A stretch of 64,000 nt of DNA, taken from contig CP141140.1 in NCBI GenBank assembly GCA_035235625.1, positions 12,606,685-12,670,684 of the forward strand, given 5' to 3'. The position numbers and the translations under genes are program-made. This DNA comes from Saururus chinensis. Lineage: Eukaryota > Streptophyta > Magnoliopsida > Piperales > Saururaceae. Under the pieces are notes generated by a model. The model searched no databases. It saw only the letters and a program-made list of their open reading frames with translations, and was not told where the DNA came from. Positions within the stretch are counted from its first letter, which is position 1. Every line of letters starts with the position of its first letter. Below, in pieces: positions 61,958 through 64,000 of this stretch.

Positions 61958-63192
61958 TCAAACTTTGTTCAGAAAAGGGCAGCCAATTAGAGTTGAACTC
62001 TGAGAAGCTTGATTTGAATCTTCAGGGCCATTCCGGATGAGACCTGCCAGCAGTTCGCCCGGGTCATAGAAGAACTCCACCTTCTCAACTCTCATGGACT
62101 CGTCAACATGAAAGATGCCGATCCCATAAAACTCAATCATGTCTCCAGTAGGAGCATGGCCCTTGAAAGACCCTTCCATGAAAGCCCAGTGCCTGAACTT
62201 ATAGACGATTACAGGCGGACCCGAGTAAGCTTCGTACACTTCCCAGGCGAACCCCCTAGGAAAAGCCGTGGTGAATTCCTTATGCGATGATGCAGTGGTT
62301 TCTTTTGATGAATCATAGCTCCGGAGGCTCTCAGGTAAAGAGGACTGCAGCATTACATTGTACCCACCAAGCTCCACGACCTCTTCCAGACGCACGGCTG
62401 GCCTCCCTGAGACATGTGAAGACGTGAGGATGAATCATGATCGCCATGAAAGTAAAAGAACAGGGAACAGCTAGTGTTTACACACTTGTGCAGATACTAA
62501 ATTGTACAGTGATTTATTACATCTCTTGCATGTAACATATTGTGCCCTAACATGAAAAACAAAATCAACCAACAGTAACTACCATTGATGCTCATGGTGA
62601 ACTTCTGGGCGTTTATGGTTTTAAAGTCATTGACATCCATCTTGTGAAAAATCTCCATTTCCCATGTCTTCACGAGGTGTTGAACTCTTTCTTCAAGGGT
62701 TCCCTCGGGCCAAACCTTCAGAGTGAAAAAACAACGACGACATTAAAGATCGATCGCATACAAAAAAGCTATATTTGCCTTTAAGCGATAAGTTGAAGCC
62801 TAAAGACATGTAGCTAAAAAAAAAGCCAGAAGAGGTTAGTTTTTACTGCCAGATTATATACGTCCAACGAATCAGTCCAATGAACCCTTTTAATTGCGTT
62901 TTGATTGAACAAAACATGTGGACCTCACACAAAATTTTAAAACTCACGTGGGGTTATATGCTTATTTAATAATAAAACTCAGTTAAAAAATTTCATTGGA
63001 CAGATTAATTGGATAATTATCATTTTACTTTTACTGCCAATAAAACAAAAAGTAATCGAGGAGTGTGCATACCTTTTTACGGCCTTCTTCGAAGAGCCTG
63101 TTTACCACGTCATAGTTTGGCGGAGCTCCAAATCTCCACTTGGTGTTCTTCTCCTCCTCCCCACCTATGTGAGTTCTGTACTTGTCATCCAT
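61958..63192 (-). CDS. Pathogen-related protein, paralogue 2, three exons
   Basis: Exons 63192-63073, 62715-62583 and 62406-61958 give 233 residues. The motifs are the same as in the gene at 51,438: EEKNTKWRFGAPPNYDVVNR, VWPEGTLEERVQHLVKTWEM, LGGYNVMLQSSLPESLRSYD, YKFRHWAFMEGSFKGHAPTG and EKVEFFYDPGELLAGLIRNG, ending IGCPFLNKV. The N-terminus is shorter by about 9 residues. The first two introns are at the same positions and phases, but the third is absent, so IFHVDESMRVEKVEFF reads straight through. It is in the same orientation as paralogue 1, about 9.4 kb away. No defect is seen. Confidence 0.93.
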
Positions 63193-63227
63193 TTCTGATC
63201 ACTGGTGTAATTAGATGTAGAGGGCAG

Positions 63228-63236
63228 CTATATATA
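63228..63236 (-). promoter_or_regulatory. Likely TATA box of pathogen-related paralogue 2
   Basis: TTTATATATAG on the minus strand begins about 45 bases before the chosen ATG, implying a very short leader. A start further downstream would be needed if the leader is longer. Confidence 0.5.
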
Positions 63237-63349
63237 AAGACGGAATTCCACTTATACGGAGAAGGGGTCGTGGTGGCAGCCGGCAGGTGGGCATGTGGAG
63301 TTGGACAAGACGATGGGATTGTGACGAATGCAGTTTGTGTTTTTTAATA

Positions 63350-64000
63350 GAACGTGGCTATTTAAACCTTTTTTTTTTGTGTCCTTTAAAATAAAATTAA
63401 AAAAGTAATTTGTTTACTTTATCCTCATATTTTATTTCTCATTTTGCTCGTACTTTCTCCGTATGTTAAACTTCTCTCTTTTATACTCTGGCGACGGTGA
63501 TATTGACTTTGTCAACAACTCCGATGGCAAGATCCAGGCGTAGGACTAACAACACGCCAGACTGGTTGCGTTGGCCAGATCTAGCCTACGCGGCTAGTCT
63601 GGCTGCGTTGGCCAAATCTAGTATGTGTAGCTAATCCGGTTGTGCAAGCCATGCATGGCCAGATCTGGCCATTGGCTGTGCTGGCAGTGCACAACCAAAA
63701 GGGCTTTGTAGGCCAATGCTAACCGTGCACAGCATGGGCCTGCATGGCCAATCTGGCCGTGCGCCGCCAGATTCGTTGTGCCGGTCAGATTCGGCTTGTC
63801 GGCCATGGCCAGTTGGCCATCGGTGGTGTTGGCACCAGTGCCAGCAACTAAGGTTCCACCGGAGAAGAAGGGGAAATGGGAGAAGTGGGGTATATTTTTT
63901 TATTTATTTATAAATTTATAGGGAATAAAATATTTTAATAAAAAAGGTTGAGGTAAAAAAAATATGAGGGACACAAAGGAAAAAAGTGGGGTCTAAACAG
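63350..64000. mobile_element. Non-autonomous Mutator-like element, copy 3, cut by the window end
   Basis: Starts GAACGTGGCTATTTAAACC. Near the window end GGGACACAAAGG and GTGGGGTCTAAACAG mirror GTGTCCTTTAAA and the GGTTTAAATAGCC side of the left end, so the right end should lie just past 64,000. The middle (about 63,490-63,880) is much GC-richer than the arms. No transposase is seen. Confidence 0.6.
63563..63800. repeat. 37-bp-period degenerate tandem repeat
   Basis: TGGTTGCGTTGGCCAGATCT at 63,563 recurs at 63,600 (TGGCTGCGTTGGCCAAATCT) and in weaker form from 63,637 on. GGCCAGATCTGGCC is a recurring palindrome. It lies in the GC-rich core of the Mutator-like element. Confidence 0.7.

Overview
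The window looks like nuclear DNA of a flowering plant. It holds spliced genes with GT-AG introns, chloroplast-targeted proteins of nuclear type, a DYW-class pentatricopeptide gene, abundant small MITEs, and plant Ty1/copia, Ty3/gypsy, hAT and Mutator-like debris. I cannot name the species. Base composition is AT-rich between genes and GC-richer in exons. All exon limits below were read by eye from splice signals, reading phase and family similarity.

Layout. 1-1629: fossil gypsy and copia pieces. 1630-7221: decayed phospholipase D gene (+), with a structurally complete 271-bp TRIM, a Mutator-like element and a foldback repeat in its introns. 8103-14658: an old copia element with both LTRs. 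14815-18499: DYW-type PPR pseudogene (-). 18805-19638: ndhT (+), sharing an upstream region of about 300 bp with the PPR remnant. 20687-26620: a 16-exon cytosolic pyruvate kinase (-), apparently intact. 26760-31900: AT-rich intergenic DNA with MITEs. 31915-33820: polygalacturonase (-), 4 exons, intact. 34966-38959: chloroplast redoxin/thioredoxin-superfamily protein (-), 9 exons, intact. 40840-44560: broken hAT transposase (-), split by a 2,027-bp solo LTR. 47714-49383: glycolipid transfer protein (+), 5 exons, intact. 51438-52536 and 61958-63192: two pathogen-related-protein paralogues (-), separated by about 9 kb of repeats that include an internally deleted copia element carrying a CACTA-like insertion. 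63350 to the end: start of another Mutator-like element.

Six host genes appear intact (ndhT, pyruvate kinase, polygalacturonase, redoxin, GLTP and the pathogen-related pair counted as one locus). They have unrelated housekeeping, wall, plastid, lipid and defence roles and do not form a pathway. The two pathogen-related genes are a local duplication in which one copy lacks an intron. The redoxin and GLTP genes are neighbours, which from memory is also true of their Arabidopsis counterparts.

I found no convincing new biological system. The most useful new material is among the repeats: a TRIM with 77-bp terminal repeats and a 5-bp site duplication, a non-autonomous Mutator-like family with a 9-bp duplication, a perfect foldback family, a short inverted-repeat family with four copies, and a solo LTR carrying degenerate internal tandem repeats.
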